Positions 20,002-28,257 of a stretch of 64,000 bases of DNA are shown one piece after another (the first letter of the stretch is position 1; the number at the start of each line of letters is the position of its first letter). This DNA comes from Photobacterium piscicola. GTDB lineage: Bacteria > Pseudomonadota > Gammaproteobacteria > Enterobacterales > Vibrionaceae. The notes under the pieces were generated by a model. The model did no database searches. It worked only from the letters and a program-made list of their open reading frames with translations, and was not told the DNA's origin. The translations under genes were made by a program, and so were the position numbers. Location of the stretch: positions 62,001 through 126,000 of the forward strand of contig NZ_FUZI01000003.1 of assembly GCF_900166965.1 (NCBI RefSeq), in the 5' to 3' direction.

Positions 20002-20204
20002 GCTAATGCCTCTAAGTTAAAGCCATCATTATTATTGCTGTGTGAAGCTGGATGGTTAATGTGATACCAGGTTGTTCTTATACGACCATCTTTCCCTTCA
20101 ACATAAAAGATGCCGTGGCTTCTTAAACAAGAAGCTTGATCTGCAGCGCGGCTATAACCTGTTAGTTCTACTAATTCAGGGGAGGTAATAATTAGATTCT
20201 GCAT
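19998..20204 (-). CDS. DUF4224 domain protein, excisionase-like
   Basis: 68 residues with a DUF4224 pattern: ELVELTGYSRAADQASCLRSH then FYVEGKDGRIRTTW. Such small winged-helix-like proteins sit next to phage integrases and are thought to act as directionality factors. The 4-nt overlap with the integrase start shows translational coupling. Downstream of a zinc-finger-like gene on the same strand, 2 nt away. Confidence 0.75.
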   Translation of the reverse strand: MQNLIITSPELVELTGYSRAADQASCLRSHGIFYVEGKDGRIRTTWYHINHPASHSNNNDGFNLEALA

Positions 20205-20206
20205 GA

Positions 20207-20587
20207 TTAAATCCTTTTATTTGATGGTTGAGAAAGACGAACCCGATTCATGGTGTGCCAGCAACGGGCATCACCTTTAAATAAGCCTCCCGCCTTTAAT
20301 TTTGCACATCCTTCTGGTAATGACTCACCACAATGTTGGCAAGTACCTAGTGATTGCTTGATTTGTTCCATCTCACCATGAATACGATGGATCATTAGTT
20401 GTAATGCTTCTGTGTTATCACAAGCTGTATTGGGATAAGAGAAGAATTTACAGATCTCATTTAGCCGTTCGATCTCCATATTATTTAATGGGAGAGGGAA
20501 ACTGGTCACGCCATTGGTTTTGCGGTTATCTCTCAAACGTTGGGCGCGTTTACGTGCTTGTTCACGTTTTTTATCATTAGTAGTCAT
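20207..20587 (-). CDS. Phage-associated small protein with Cys4-type zinc motif
   Basis: From ATG 20587 (MTTNDKKREQARKRAQ) it encodes 126 residues: a basic, Arg/Lys-rich N-terminus, a ribbon-helix-helix-like middle (TSFPLPLNNMEIERLNEIC) and a C-terminal cluster CQHCGESLP...C...C that looks zinc-binding. An upstream in-frame ATG at 20686 reads out of the overlapping remnant and is not favoured. It resembles a DNA-binding phage regulator; exact family not recognised. Same operon as DUF4224 and the integrase. Confidence 0.6.
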   Translation of the reverse strand: MTTNDKKREQARKRAQRLRDNRKTNGVTSFPLPLNNMEIERLNEICKFFSYPNTACDNTEALQLMIHRIHGEMEQIKQSLGTCQHCGESLPEGCAKLKAGGLFKGDARCWHTMNRVRLSQPSNKRI

Positions 20588-20600
20588 AAGCCGAAATACG

Positions 20601-20809
20601 TTATAGAAAGTGAATAGCTTCATGAGCAAATTGCTCGACAAGTTCTTGGGTGATGTCGGTTTCAAGTGGATAAGATTTTGAGACACCCCAACCAGTTGTT
20701 GGATTTGAAATGATCAACAGTTCCCAACATTCTTGCCAATCACTATTACGTGATTTAATGAGTTTTACTGCCCCTTGAGCAGTATCGTTCTGAAATGACA
20801 GGAAAACCG
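20601..20809 (-). pseudogene. 5'-truncated gene remnant abutting the inverted repeat
   Basis: In one frame the minus strand encodes AVFLSFQNDTAQGAVKL, IKSRNSDWQECWELLIISNP and on to FAHEAIHFL with a stop at 20601-20603. The text is protein-like, but no ATG, GTG or TTG opens it, and a stop lies just beyond the inverted repeat. The 5' end has been lost at the rearrangement junction (20810). Product not recognised. Confidence 0.55.
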
Positions 20810-20858
20810 CTTGCGCCCCTTGATATAACCGCTAAGTGGTTATATCAAGGGGCGCAAG
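20810..20858. repeat. Perfect 21-bp inverted repeat (junction scar)
   Basis: Left arm 20810-20830, 7-nt loop GCTAAGT, right arm 20838-20858; all 21 pairs match. The right arm is coding for LYQGAQ in the plus-strand tail-gene remnant. The left arm is the same text inverted, fused to a minus-strand gene remnant. No T-tract follows, so it is not a terminator. The pattern fits a template-switch or inverted duplication at a deletion end. Confidence 0.85.
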
Positions 20859-21037
20859 AGTCGGTTGAAAAGCTGCGAATGTTGATTGAATTACCATAAC
20901 AAGTCAGTGATGGCCAAGGTATTAACTTAGGTAAGTGGACGATCCAACAACTGAAAGAAGGTAAGTCGGCATTGATCCATAACGGCCAAGCTATGGTGAC
21001 AGATGTCATACTGCAATTGAAGGAGTACCGCGAGTGA
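20831..21037 (+). pseudogene. P2 GpU-like tail protein remnant
   Basis: The C-terminal half resembles GpU-family tail proteins (DGQGINLGKWTIQQLKEGKS, then a C-terminal LKEYRE). A TAA at codon 23 of this stretch, just after LIELP, interrupts it, and the N-terminal half is missing. The frame can be traced upstream to ATG 20795 through the inverted repeat, but that reading is likely chimeric. It overlaps the X gene by 4 nt (GTGA), the normal U-X-D order of P2-like phages. Confidence 0.65.
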
Positions 21038-21237
21038 AGGTAAGCGCCAAAGCCGGTGAATTGATCACGGATTTACTCTATAAGCACACTGGTCAAGATA
21101 ATGACCAATTAGAACAAGCCTTCTATCAATTAAATCCTCACTTTCGGCGTGAGGTTTTTTTTGTCGATACCGAAGTGGTGTTACCTCAAGTCAAGCAGAT
21201 ACCTAAAACTCAACGTGTTATTAAATCATGGGATTAA
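21034..21237 (+). CDS. P2 GpX-like phage tail protein
   Basis: 67 residues with a LysM-like pattern (SAKAGELITDLLYKHTGQ... VVLPQVKQ) typical of tail protein X of P2-like phages. It starts with GTG inside the end of the U remnant and is followed 3 nt later by the D gene. With no capsid, baseplate or lysis genes nearby, it is a leftover of a tail module. Confidence 0.75.
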   Translation: MKVSAKAGELITDLLYKHTGQDNDQLEQAFYQLNPHFRREVFFVDTEVVLPQVKQIPKTQRVIKSWD

Positions 21238-21240
21238 AGA

Positions 21241-22215
21241 ATGTTTCATCTAATAGGCAATAATGCTGATTTAATCTTGGACCGTTTAAAGTCGTGGCGG
21301 TTGAATGATGGCAATGGAACCGAAGGCGATAACGTCACTTTGGTGGTGAGCTCTGATGATGTCGATGGACTGCCACCCAAAGGTGAACGTTATTCGGTGC
21401 GATTGGGGGATGTTGTCCGTGATAGTTTTCAGATATCAAAACGATCAGTGAATTTATACCCCAGAGAGATCACGTTAGTTCTCACTGTTGCGCCTTTCTC
21501 TATCAAAGATGAAAGTGGTTATCGTGAACGTAAGTCGTGCAGTTGGGATAAAACAACAGTAGGACAAGTCGTGTATGACTGTCTTACCCCTCATGGCTTT
21601 GATGTTTTTGTTCATCCGCGATTACAAAAAATTGAAATCGAGCATATAGATCGTTCTGATGAAAGTACGCCAGCATTTATGAACCGCTTGGCCAAGTCTT
21701 ATGATGCAATAGCGAAACCTGTTGAAGAGCGGTTCATCTTTGTGCCAATGGGTGAACAACGTAGTGCTTCAGGTAAGCGTATTGAAAGCGTTACACTGTC
21801 ACTCCATGTGGTGAATCATCCGGGCAATAGTGACTTTGTTAATGTGTCTGCAGAATTAGATGGTCGCCAAGATTTTAATGGTGTTAAGGCTTTTTATAGT
21901 TCAACGGCAGATGGAAGCCGACAACAGGTCAAAGTGGGGAGTAGACCGTTTAAGTCATTAGGCAAAGATAAGAACACCAAGAAGGAAGAAGAACAAGCGT
22001 ATGCTGCAGAGCTTCGAAAAATGCAACGCCAAGGACGGAAAATCAGCATTGAAGCACCGCCTAATCCCACCATTTTTGCCGAAGGGCTAGTGCTGCTTGA
22101 TGACACTTTCCCTCGCGCTTTTAAAGGTCAATGTTCTGTTGATCAAGTGTCGTTCTCTGGCCAAGGATTACAACCCAATCGAATGAGTATTCAAGCCACG
22201 TTTATAGGTGAGTAA
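21241..22215 (+). CDS. P2 GpD-like tail/late control protein
   Basis: 324 residues, complete. GpD-family proteins form the tail hub of contractile P2-like phages. Visible features: LKSWRLNDGNG near the start, a YSVRLGD strand, NRLAKSYDAIAKP, and a C-terminal FPRAFKGQCSV, then QPNRMSIQATFIG. The stop overlaps the start of the next (integrase) frame by one base (TAATG). It appears intact although the rest of the phage is gone, so it may be decaying or be used by a helper phage. Confidence 0.8.
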   Translation: MFHLIGNNADLILDRLKSWRLNDGNGTEGDNVTLVVSSDDVDGLPPKGERYSVRLGDVVRDSFQISKRSVNLYPREITLVLTVAPFSIKDESGYRERKSCSWDKTTVGQVVYDCLTPHGFDVFVHPRLQKIEIEHIDRSDESTPAFMNRLAKSYDAIAKPVEERFIFVPMGEQRSASGKRIESVTLSLHVVNHPGNSDFVNVSAELDGRQDFNGVKAFYSSTADGSRQQVKVGSRPFKSLGKDKNTKKEEEQAYAAELRKMQRQGRKISIEAPPNPTIFAEGLVLLDDTFPRAFKGQCSVDQVSFSGQGLQPNRMSIQATFIGE

Positions 22216-23501
22216 TGATCACAAACAGTAAAATTCGCTTTAATCAACATGCCTTCTTTTCTGCAACCCTCCCCGTAAAAATCTCTGATGCTCAAATCAA
22301 ACGTCATATTAATGATCAACATGTTCGTCAGTTAAAAGATGTTCGATGCCCACTTTACTTGCGGTTTAACGCATCTCGAACCGGTGGAACGTGGTGGTTT
22401 TATCGTTATGAAGCGGGTAAACAATACCCATATCGGATTACGAAATATCCTGGTACTCAGGCCAAAGACATCATGGATGTGGTGAGTGCGGTATCAGTTC
22501 AAATAGCCAAAGGTAAAGCGATTGAATGTAATCGATTTGAAACAGTAGATCAGCTGGTTGATTGGCATGTTCAGCGGCAATATACCTTAAAACGTTCCAC
22601 GAAAGAGCGATTGAATAACTTAAAAAGTATGGCTGAACCCCATGTAATGAGCCTATTTCATGGGGTTGCTATCATGGATATAGACCATCAAAAGATAGAT
22701 AGTGCGTTGATTCAGCCGATGTTTGAGCAAGGCTATTCAGTGAGTTATGTGAGGGCAAATTTCTTCTTATTGAAAACGGCTTTCTCTATTGCTAGACGAT
22801 TGAAATACATCACAACTAATCCATTATCCTAGGTCCAATTTAAGACGTTTTTCCCTGAGACGTTCTCTGTTACAGAAGCTCAAATCAAAGGCTGCCGAGT
22901 GAATACTGAAGACCTGATTGATATCTTGCCGGCGATTGGCCAACAACAACCACCACAACGATTACTACTAATGATGATGTTAGCCCATGGTTCTCGTATT
23001 GGTGAAACCAGAAAGGCTTTATTTGAAAAGCGGTGGTTGATCCCTAAAGAAGACGCCAAAAACGGAGTAGCAATGAGCTATCCACTAACTGCCGAGATGA
23101 TTGAACTATTACGCTCATATCAAGCATGGCAACGTGCGCTAGGCTATAACAGTGATCACTTGTTCCCGTTATCTCGTTGGAATAATCAGCCAATACACAG
23201 TGCTAAAGCCAGTGAATGGGTGCGAGGAGTATCTAAGAAGGCTTGGAGTGCACATGATCTTAGAAAGCGAGCACGATCAATATGGGTGGAATTGGGTGTT
23301 GATTACATTGTCTGTGAATCTTTGCTCAATCATGCGAGGGATAAGCTAGATCAAGCCTATATCCATACACATATGGAATTACAGAAGAAAGAAGCGTTAG
23401 AAACGTACCATAAATGGCTTAAAAAAGGATGGTGTACCTGTCTAGCACCTGTCTCGATTCAAAATCCAATCATCGATAAACCCTTATCCAGACTGGCTTG
23501 A
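22215..23501 (+). pseudogene. Second tyrosine integrase, split by an in-frame amber codon
   Basis: Two stretches, 22215-22832 and from 22833 on to 23501, are in the same frame and separated by a single TAG (22830-22832). Read through, they give a roughly 428-residue P2/K139-type integrase: N-terminal core-binding part, then HGSRIGE (Arg), HDLRKRA (His-Arg), LLNHARDK and YIHTHM (Tyr). The stop falls in the linker before the catalytic domain. Most likely an inactivated copy; an internal restart at 22899 is possible but would lack the DNA-binding part. Confidence 0.8.
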
Positions 23502-23529
23502 AGCCACTTTTCATTATAAACCTCAGCGG

Positions 23530-23829
23530 ATGATAATAAGAATGCAGATGTGTACGAAAAATGAACAAATTAACGCAAATTTGATGGGAGCTGCACGAGC
23601 AGTTCCTCACCAAGTTGGTCTAATCAAATTGAGTAAAACCCAGTTGAAAGTTCTGCAGTCGATTATGCCTGGTGAAAAGGTAACAGCAGAGCAGATTGCC
23701 GAGCGTTGTAATTTGTCGAGTTCGTGGGCGAGTACTATGTTGAAGACGGTTTGGGAGAGAGGGTATTTAGTGAGGACCGCCTCCACGCGGGGAAGCGGTG
23801 GGTATTTATTTAATTATAAGTTGGCATAA
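23530..23829 (+). CDS. Winged-helix DNA-binding protein
   Basis: 99 residues. A C-terminal winged helix (QLKVLQSIMPGEKVTAEQIA with RCNLSSSWASTMLKTVWERG and a wing TRGSGGYLF) resembles MarR/phage regulators. The N-terminal 30 residues are poorly structured and the start may be one of several ATGs up to 23545. It is convergent with the following membrane gene (overlap 20 nt at 3' ends). Could regulate the remnant or a lost phage operon. Confidence 0.6.
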   Translation: MIIRMQMCTKNEQINANLMGAARAVPHQVGLIKLSKTQLKVLQSIMPGEKVTAEQIAERCNLSSSWASTMLKTVWERGYLVRTASTRGSGGYLFNYKLA

Positions 23830-24376
23830 CTTTAGGGCAGAGTTTGTGTAGGTAAATATTTAGTTCTTGACATGTTAATTTATGATCTGGGTGAATATCA
23901 CTATAGATTGAATCTGCAGCTCCTGCTATAGGGTCTAAATAAAGAGATTTAGCAATATTAATTGTTAGTTTTGCCCCATCAGCTATGTGTTGTAATGCAC
24001 ATTTTTGTAGTAATTTATCTTTCTCAGAATTGAAAAGATCCCTTTTCATCTTATCTGGTTGTTCGTTTTCTGTGCAATATGGGATATTTACTGAATTACC
24101 GATGATTTCATAGTTTTTTGTTATGCTATTCGTATCAACCAGTGGTGAATCATTAAATGAATTAAGGATTGATAAAGCCACAATAGTTACAGATATTATA
24201 TTTAGATATTGATCAGAAAAATAATCAGAGAAACTTACAAATAACAATCTTATTGGTACTAACGAGGTGAGAATAAAAATGAGAGATAAAAGATAATTTT
24301 TATCTATTAAGAATTTGATAGAAAAAACGATTAAAACAATGAAGCTGATACTTATGATCATTAACTTACATTTCAT
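23810..24376 (-). CDS. Small membrane protein of unknown function
   Basis: 188 residues. About three hydrophobic segments in the first 75 residues (IISISFIVLIVFSIKFLI, LLSLIFILTSLVPIRLLFV, IISVTIVALSIL), then a polar domain with three or more cysteines in a C-terminal CALQH...C pattern. It lies downstream of the AAA/HxR module on the same strand but 200 nt away, so it is likely a separate unit. Not recognised; an effector or immunity protein cannot be excluded. Confidence 0.55.
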   Translation of the reverse strand: MKCKLMIISISFIVLIVFSIKFLIDKNYLLSLIFILTSLVPIRLLFVSFSDYFSDQYLNIISVTIVALSILNSFNDSPLVDTNSITKNYEIIGNSVNIPYCTENEQPDKMKRDLFNSEKDKLLQKCALQHIADGAKLTINIAKSLYLDPIAGAADSIYSDIHPDHKLTCQELNIYLHKLCPKVMPTYN

Positions 24377-24511
24377 TATGTAATTCCATTTTTATAAAAA
24401 ATAGCTGTATAAACGAACAGTGTTTATTTTAAATAGGTACTTTGGGGGTGTCAAATGTTGCAAACGAGTACGACTCTTGGGAAATAAAAATTTTCAGGCT
24501 TTCTTAGCCAC

Positions 24512-24550
24512 CACCACCGAGGTTGGTGATTTAGACCATTTTCGGTGGTG
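24512..24550. repeat. 9-bp inverted repeat downstream of the AAA/HxR module
   Basis: CACCACCGA and TCGGTGGTG flank a 21-nt spacer that contains a further GGT/ACC pair. It lies 29 nt past the 3' end of the 24580-25542 gene. No T-tract, so possibly a transcript-stabilising hairpin or weak terminator. Confidence 0.45.
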
Positions 24551-24579
24551 AAGGGTAAAGCGTGATGCGTAACGTTAAT

Positions 24580-25542
24580 CTAAAGAGAAGATAAACCTGG
24601 CTCTCTATTCTTTTGTAGCCTACTGTTTATTTCGTCAAACTTCGTGAGCTCTTTGTTCTTAATATTAAATTGGCAAAAACCAAGAGGTTGATTTCTGAAA
24701 ATATCTAACCCATTACCTGTTTGTATTGCATGCTTATCCATGACAATCATTCGATCATGCGCATGTTGCGAAAAAAACTTATTTTTACAAAGTCCAACTG
24801 TGAATGTAATTTTAGACGTAACGATATAATTTTTTTTCCTCAAAATATCATTTAAATAAGCTTTTATCTTATCACTGTTAGTTCTTTGACCATTTATGTC
24901 ACATGCAGATAATATATTTATATTATAAGGCTTATTGTTTTTTGAAAGATATTTTGAGAATTTCTCAATAGAAGTTTCTTTTCCCTGTTCATAATCATCC
25001 ATAATGTTTTGAATTAAATATCTATCAATGATAATTATTGATTTTGAATATAAGGATAAATTTTTTAAACTCCTGTTCCATATGTCGTCTATATTATCGT
25101 CGACTCCAATATCAAGAGATGAATATTTTTCACTATTAGCAAAGTGTTTTGAATCATGTATACCTAGTGGTGATATTATTTCAAGTTTGCCTGTATTATC
25201 GACTTGAAAAAGTTCTAAAAAATCATTAGGCAATATACCTATCATGACACCTTGTTGAGTTAGGGCTTTATCAACTAAATTGTAAGATTCAAAGTCTGAG
25301 AGCTTACTATTTTCCAATGTTATTGGTGTTTTTTTTAAATGCTGAATAGCAGCAGACCATCTTTGTGAGAATTTAGGAGGAACATTCTGTAGTGATTTTA
25401 GAATATATCCTTTATCTTTTTCACAATAAGCTAAGCAGCCATATTTAGACCAGGTTTTTAAAATATGATCAGTAGTAGTTGGATGATCCCGAAATATATT
25501 ATCTTGGAACATTTCCTCATCAAAATAAAATGTTGTAATCAT
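24580..25542 (-). CDS. Putative HxR/PLD-like effector, partner of the AAA ATPase
   Basis: 320 residues. Not firmly recognised. Near the C-terminus a motif HDRMIVMD (H-x-R-x4-D) followed by GNGLDIF resembles the active-site motif of phospholipase D-superfamily proteins, in which K is common and R occurs. An earlier IIIIDRYLIQNIMDD strand could be part of the same fold. The start ATG overlaps the end of the ATPase gene by 4 nt, so the two are translated together. By analogy with two-gene ATPase plus nuclease defence modules, this is the likely effector. The catalytic role is an inference from one short motif. Confidence 0.55.
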   Translation of the reverse strand: MITTFYFDEEMFQDNIFRDHPTTTDHILKTWSKYGCLAYCEKDKGYILKSLQNVPPKFSQRWSAAIQHLKKTPITLENSKLSDFESYNLVDKALTQQGVMIGILPNDFLELFQVDNTGKLEIISPLGIHDSKHFANSEKYSSLDIGVDDNIDDIWNRSLKNLSLYSKSIIIIDRYLIQNIMDDYEQGKETSIEKFSKYLSKNNKPYNINILSACDINGQRTNSDKIKAYLNDILRKKNYIVTSKITFTVGLCKNKFFSQHAHDRMIVMDKHAIQTGNGLDIFRNQPLGFCQFNIKNKELTKFDEINSRLQKNREPGLSSL

Positions 25543-26897
25543 AGAGTATTACCAAATATTTCTTCAAGACGTTCTTCAAAAAAACCATCTGGCCAATGCA
25601 CAGTAAAATCACCATCTTCATCAAGAGGTAGCTCTGTTACTTGAGCTCCGTTTTCACCTACATCAACATATAAAACAGAAATCATACTCTGATCTATTTT
25701 TTTCTCTCTTATACGGCGTTGTATTCTAAGCATTAAAGCTTCACTATGTGTTTCAATAATCCATTGATTTTGGCTATCTATAGCTGAATCAATAAAAAGA
25801 TCAGCTAAGTGAGCTTGTAGCCTTGGATGTAAATGAATTTCTGGCTGTTCTACACATATCAGATGTTTATTTGAAACGGTACCTTCTAGAATAATTGGCA
25901 ATACTTGCCCTATACCAAAACCCACATCTCTTGGTGTGACTATCGTATCATTCCGCTTGTCTTTAAGCAGAATAGATATAATGTCTCCCGTTTGATTATC
26001 ACCAATGTTTTTAGCAAAAATTTCATAAGGAATAGAAAAGTTAGACAGATATTTATCAATTTTAGATTTTGTTATATTACTTGCATTATATAAATCAAAC
26101 CCTAGATTACCTTTGCCTTGGCCTTTTTGATAAGCATTAATCTCACTAGAATAGAATCTTTTGGGAGAGCTACGCAATGGGCCTAAATATTTTGTCTTTT
26201 TTAAAATATATGATAAATCATCTAGTATTTGATCAGAGTAACTACTCGAAAGTGTTTCGTATGGTAAATGACTAAAAATTTTAGGCAGATTTATTTTACT
26301 ATCAATTTTAAATGGTTTTGATAAGGAGTCATCAATTTCAATATAGGACTTTCCATCATCTGAAAGAATTTTCTTGTTCTTTATTATAGCGTTTTTGAGG
26401 TTATGATCAGGTTTTAATGAATAAAGATAGCCTTCACTGCTTTCTCTACCTATATCCACAGAAAAATTTACTCTATCAGAGCAGTTAAATGAAAATTTAT
26501 TAAGGTAGGCATGTTTATTAGCTTTCTTCATTTTTTTATAGCTAAAATTTGCTGTTCTTAAATCATCGTTACCAAAGGGCATATTATATGAATGCCTATT
26601 TTTAAACTCTTGAGCACTATGGTTAGCTGTATATTGAATGTCAAATCCCATAGGTAATTTATCATTTTGTCCATGTATAATATTGCTGTAGTTGCTAAGA
26701 GAAATAGATTCTCCGTCAGTTTCTAATTTTCCTTGGCCATTTTCTTTTTCTAATGTTTGCTTTAGCATCATTAATGCTTGAATAATTGAACTTTTACCTG
26801 ATGAGTTTGGTCCAAATATCAATGTAATTGGAGCAAAACGCATCATTTCAGAAGATGCAAAGGATTTAAAATTCGTCATCGCAAAGTTTGTTATCAT
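25539..26897 (-). CDS. AAA family (ABC-type) ATPase with DUF3696-like end
   Basis: 452 residues. Walker A FGPNSSGKSS near residue 30, Walker B CVEQPEIHLHP in the C-terminal third, and an H-loop-type IETHSE after it. The C-terminus LPLDEDGDFTVHWPDGFFEE is the DUF3696-like tail of prokaryotic AAA ATPases. Such SMC/ABC-like ATPases are sensor/regulator subunits in phage-defence pairs (Septu and PARIS are comparable in layout). It is followed by the HxR gene with a 4-nt overlap. AT-rich and low in G+C like the other cargo. The immune role is an inference. Confidence 0.8.
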   Translation of the reverse strand: MITNFAMTNFKSFASSEMMRFAPITLIFGPNSSGKSSIIQALMMLKQTLEKENGQGKLETDGESISLSNYSNIIHGQNDKLPMGFDIQYTANHSAQEFKNRHSYNMPFGNDDLRTANFSYKKMKKANKHAYLNKFSFNCSDRVNFSVDIGRESSEGYLYSLKPDHNLKNAIIKNKKILSDDGKSYIEIDDSLSKPFKIDSKINLPKIFSHLPYETLSSSYSDQILDDLSYILKKTKYLGPLRSSPKRFYSSEINAYQKGQGKGNLGFDLYNASNITKSKIDKYLSNFSIPYEIFAKNIGDNQTGDIISILLKDKRNDTIVTPRDVGFGIGQVLPIILEGTVSNKHLICVEQPEIHLHPRLQAHLADLFIDSAIDSQNQWIIETHSEALMLRIQRRIREKKIDQSMISVLYVDVGENGAQVTELPLDEDGDFTVHWPDGFFEERLEEIFGNTL

Positions 26898-27253
26898 TAT
26901 GTTTCTCTTTGTTTTTTATTATTGATTATATGTGGTGCTTTTTGTCATTGAATAATAAATACGGTGCATATCATATAGTATTTAATGAGTAATTGTGAAT
27001 TGAATTGTTTCAAAAAGTACCTTATTCGTGGTTCTGTTTGTGAGGTATCTTTTTAACAGATGAGACTATTTTAAGGTCAGAGCATTAAAACAAATCTATT
27101 TCTTAATAGTAATTCATTATCTACGTAATCATTCATAATTAAATCGCTACTAATACTCTAACTTTTTTATCAATAAATTCAATGCCTTATCGATTACGAG
27201 AAGTTAGCAAAAACAATAATGACTGTATGTATGAACAGGTTTTTATTTTATAT
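26898..27253. other. AT-rich gap at the right island end
   Basis: About 360 bp with no convincing gene. It is presumably the promoter region of the AAA operon on the minus strand and holds nothing else that I can support. Confidence 0.5.
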
Positions 27254-27436
27254 TATGGAAACCATGCGGAGTAGTGGCATTCAGACAGGTGGACCGTCTG
27301 CATTAACGCAAGCTGATCGCCAAAATTTCGCTAATAAACTTGATGCTTTCTTAGCTAAAAATCATAAGATACAATAAGTTGTAGCAATGGAGGTGAACTT
27401 GGTTTTACCTCTTTTTCTCCTTTCAGTTGTATTCAC
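27254..27436 (+). repeat. Right attachment-type direct repeat (yaiI 3' end)
   Basis: Second copy of the 15221-15404 repeat. It ends after TTGTATTCAC like the left copy and contains GAGGTGAAC/GTTTTACCTC plus T-run, a terminator shared with yaiI. The first 24 bases are identical to the left copy. Confidence 0.85.
27255..27377 (+). pseudogene. Duplicated 3' end of yaiI
   Basis: An ATG-initiated 40-codon stretch ([15 protein letters not shown]...) plus stop encodes the same 40 residues as the end of yaiI, with several silent base changes. It lacks the other 111 residues, so it is a leftover attachment copy and not a gene. Confidence 0.9.
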
Positions 27437-27547
27437 TTCTGTTGTTATTCTCTGTTAAATTTACTTAGCCCTATAATTCTATTCCGTTTTGTTATATCAA
27501 ATATTGAATATCCTGCAAGAGCTATTATGAAACTATTCATCCAACCC

Positions 27548-27717
27548 CGTCATTCCCTATAGTGAATACCCGTGAGGGCGATAGGGAATCTATTGTCCAC
27601 GCGTTGTGAAGCTTATATTTAGCTGTAAAACGTAAGGTGTTTCAGTGACGTCTTTAAGGCTCGATCACGGGGTGAGTAGATCACGGATAGTTTCGTTCCT
27701 CAACTTCCGAGATGACG
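27548..27717. repeat. Interspersed repeat copy 1 (CGTCAT...ATGACG)
   Basis: 170 bp unit, 34 bp upstream of a second copy. It begins CGTCATTCC and ends GAGATGACG, giving 6-bp inverted ends, with internal short inverted arms ATTCCCTAT and ATAGGGAAT. It carries a 16-bp insertion (a GATCACGG-type duplication) absent from copy 2. No coding potential. Possibly a non-autonomous element or REP-like family. Confidence 0.7.
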
Positions 27718-27751
27718 AATATTAGGCTGAGTGAATGCCAAGCCCCAACCT

Positions 27752-27905
27752 CGTCATTCCCTATAGTGAATGCCCGCGAGGGCGATAGGGAATCTACTGT
27801 CCACGCGTTGTTGAGTTTATATTTAGCCGTAAAACGTAAGGTGTTTCATTGGCGTCTTTAAGGCTCGATCACGGATAGTTTCGTTTCTCAATTTCCGAGA
27901 TGACG
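27752..27905. repeat. Interspersed repeat copy 2 (CGTCAT...ATGACG)
   Basis: 154 bp, same order and orientation as copy 1, most of it alignable with few changes. The size difference equals the 16-bp insertion in copy 1. A more diverged third copy is inside 30069-30140. Confidence 0.7.
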
Positions 27906-28257
27906 TATAATAACCAATGTCATATTGACGCTGTTATGCATAATTCTTTACTTCCAATTCGTTGAAGTAATTCCTTAAAGAAAAACTGTAATTCAGTATG
28001 TTTAATACTGACGGTGCTCTGTGAATAAGCTTTAGTTGAACAATGAATACTCGCTAGAAGGTGGAGTGCCGATCACCAGTGTTTCACCAAATAGCTATAA
28101 CTGTATGTGTTTTATGTTCGATTTAGTTATAAATAGATCGTAATCGACTCCTTTTTAACTTTTTACTCATCATTCTTGAAATCTTTGTCACTTTTAATGG
28201 TGAATGCTTTTAATTCTAAAAAAGCATATTCTTACTTTTTTAGTAAAGGACCGTTGA

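Larger units (their letters stand above)
15221..27436. mobile_element. Integrative genomic island in the 3' end of yaiI
   Basis: A roughly 12 kb segment bounded by a 184 bp direct repeat of the yaiI 3' end. It carries an intact tyrosine recombinase with DUF4224 partner, a second recombinase interrupted by an amber codon, a P2-like tail remnant, and two defence-type loci at its two ends. It interrupts an otherwise ordinary housekeeping region. Such layout (recombinase, gene-3'-end duplication, accessory cargo) is typical of site-specific elements and satellite prophage remnants. The recombinase responsible and present mobility are not known. Confidence 0.85.

Noticed and set aside
20588-20686. 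Longer start of the zinc-motif gene at 20686
   Set aside because: That extension lies on top of a different remnant frame on the same strand (20601-20809) and lacks its own ribosome binding site.
23830-24580. Toxin-antitoxin pair reading of the 23530 and 23810 genes
   Set aside because: The genes are convergent and overlap only at their 3' ends, which is not a usual toxin-antitoxin layout. No family match was recognised.
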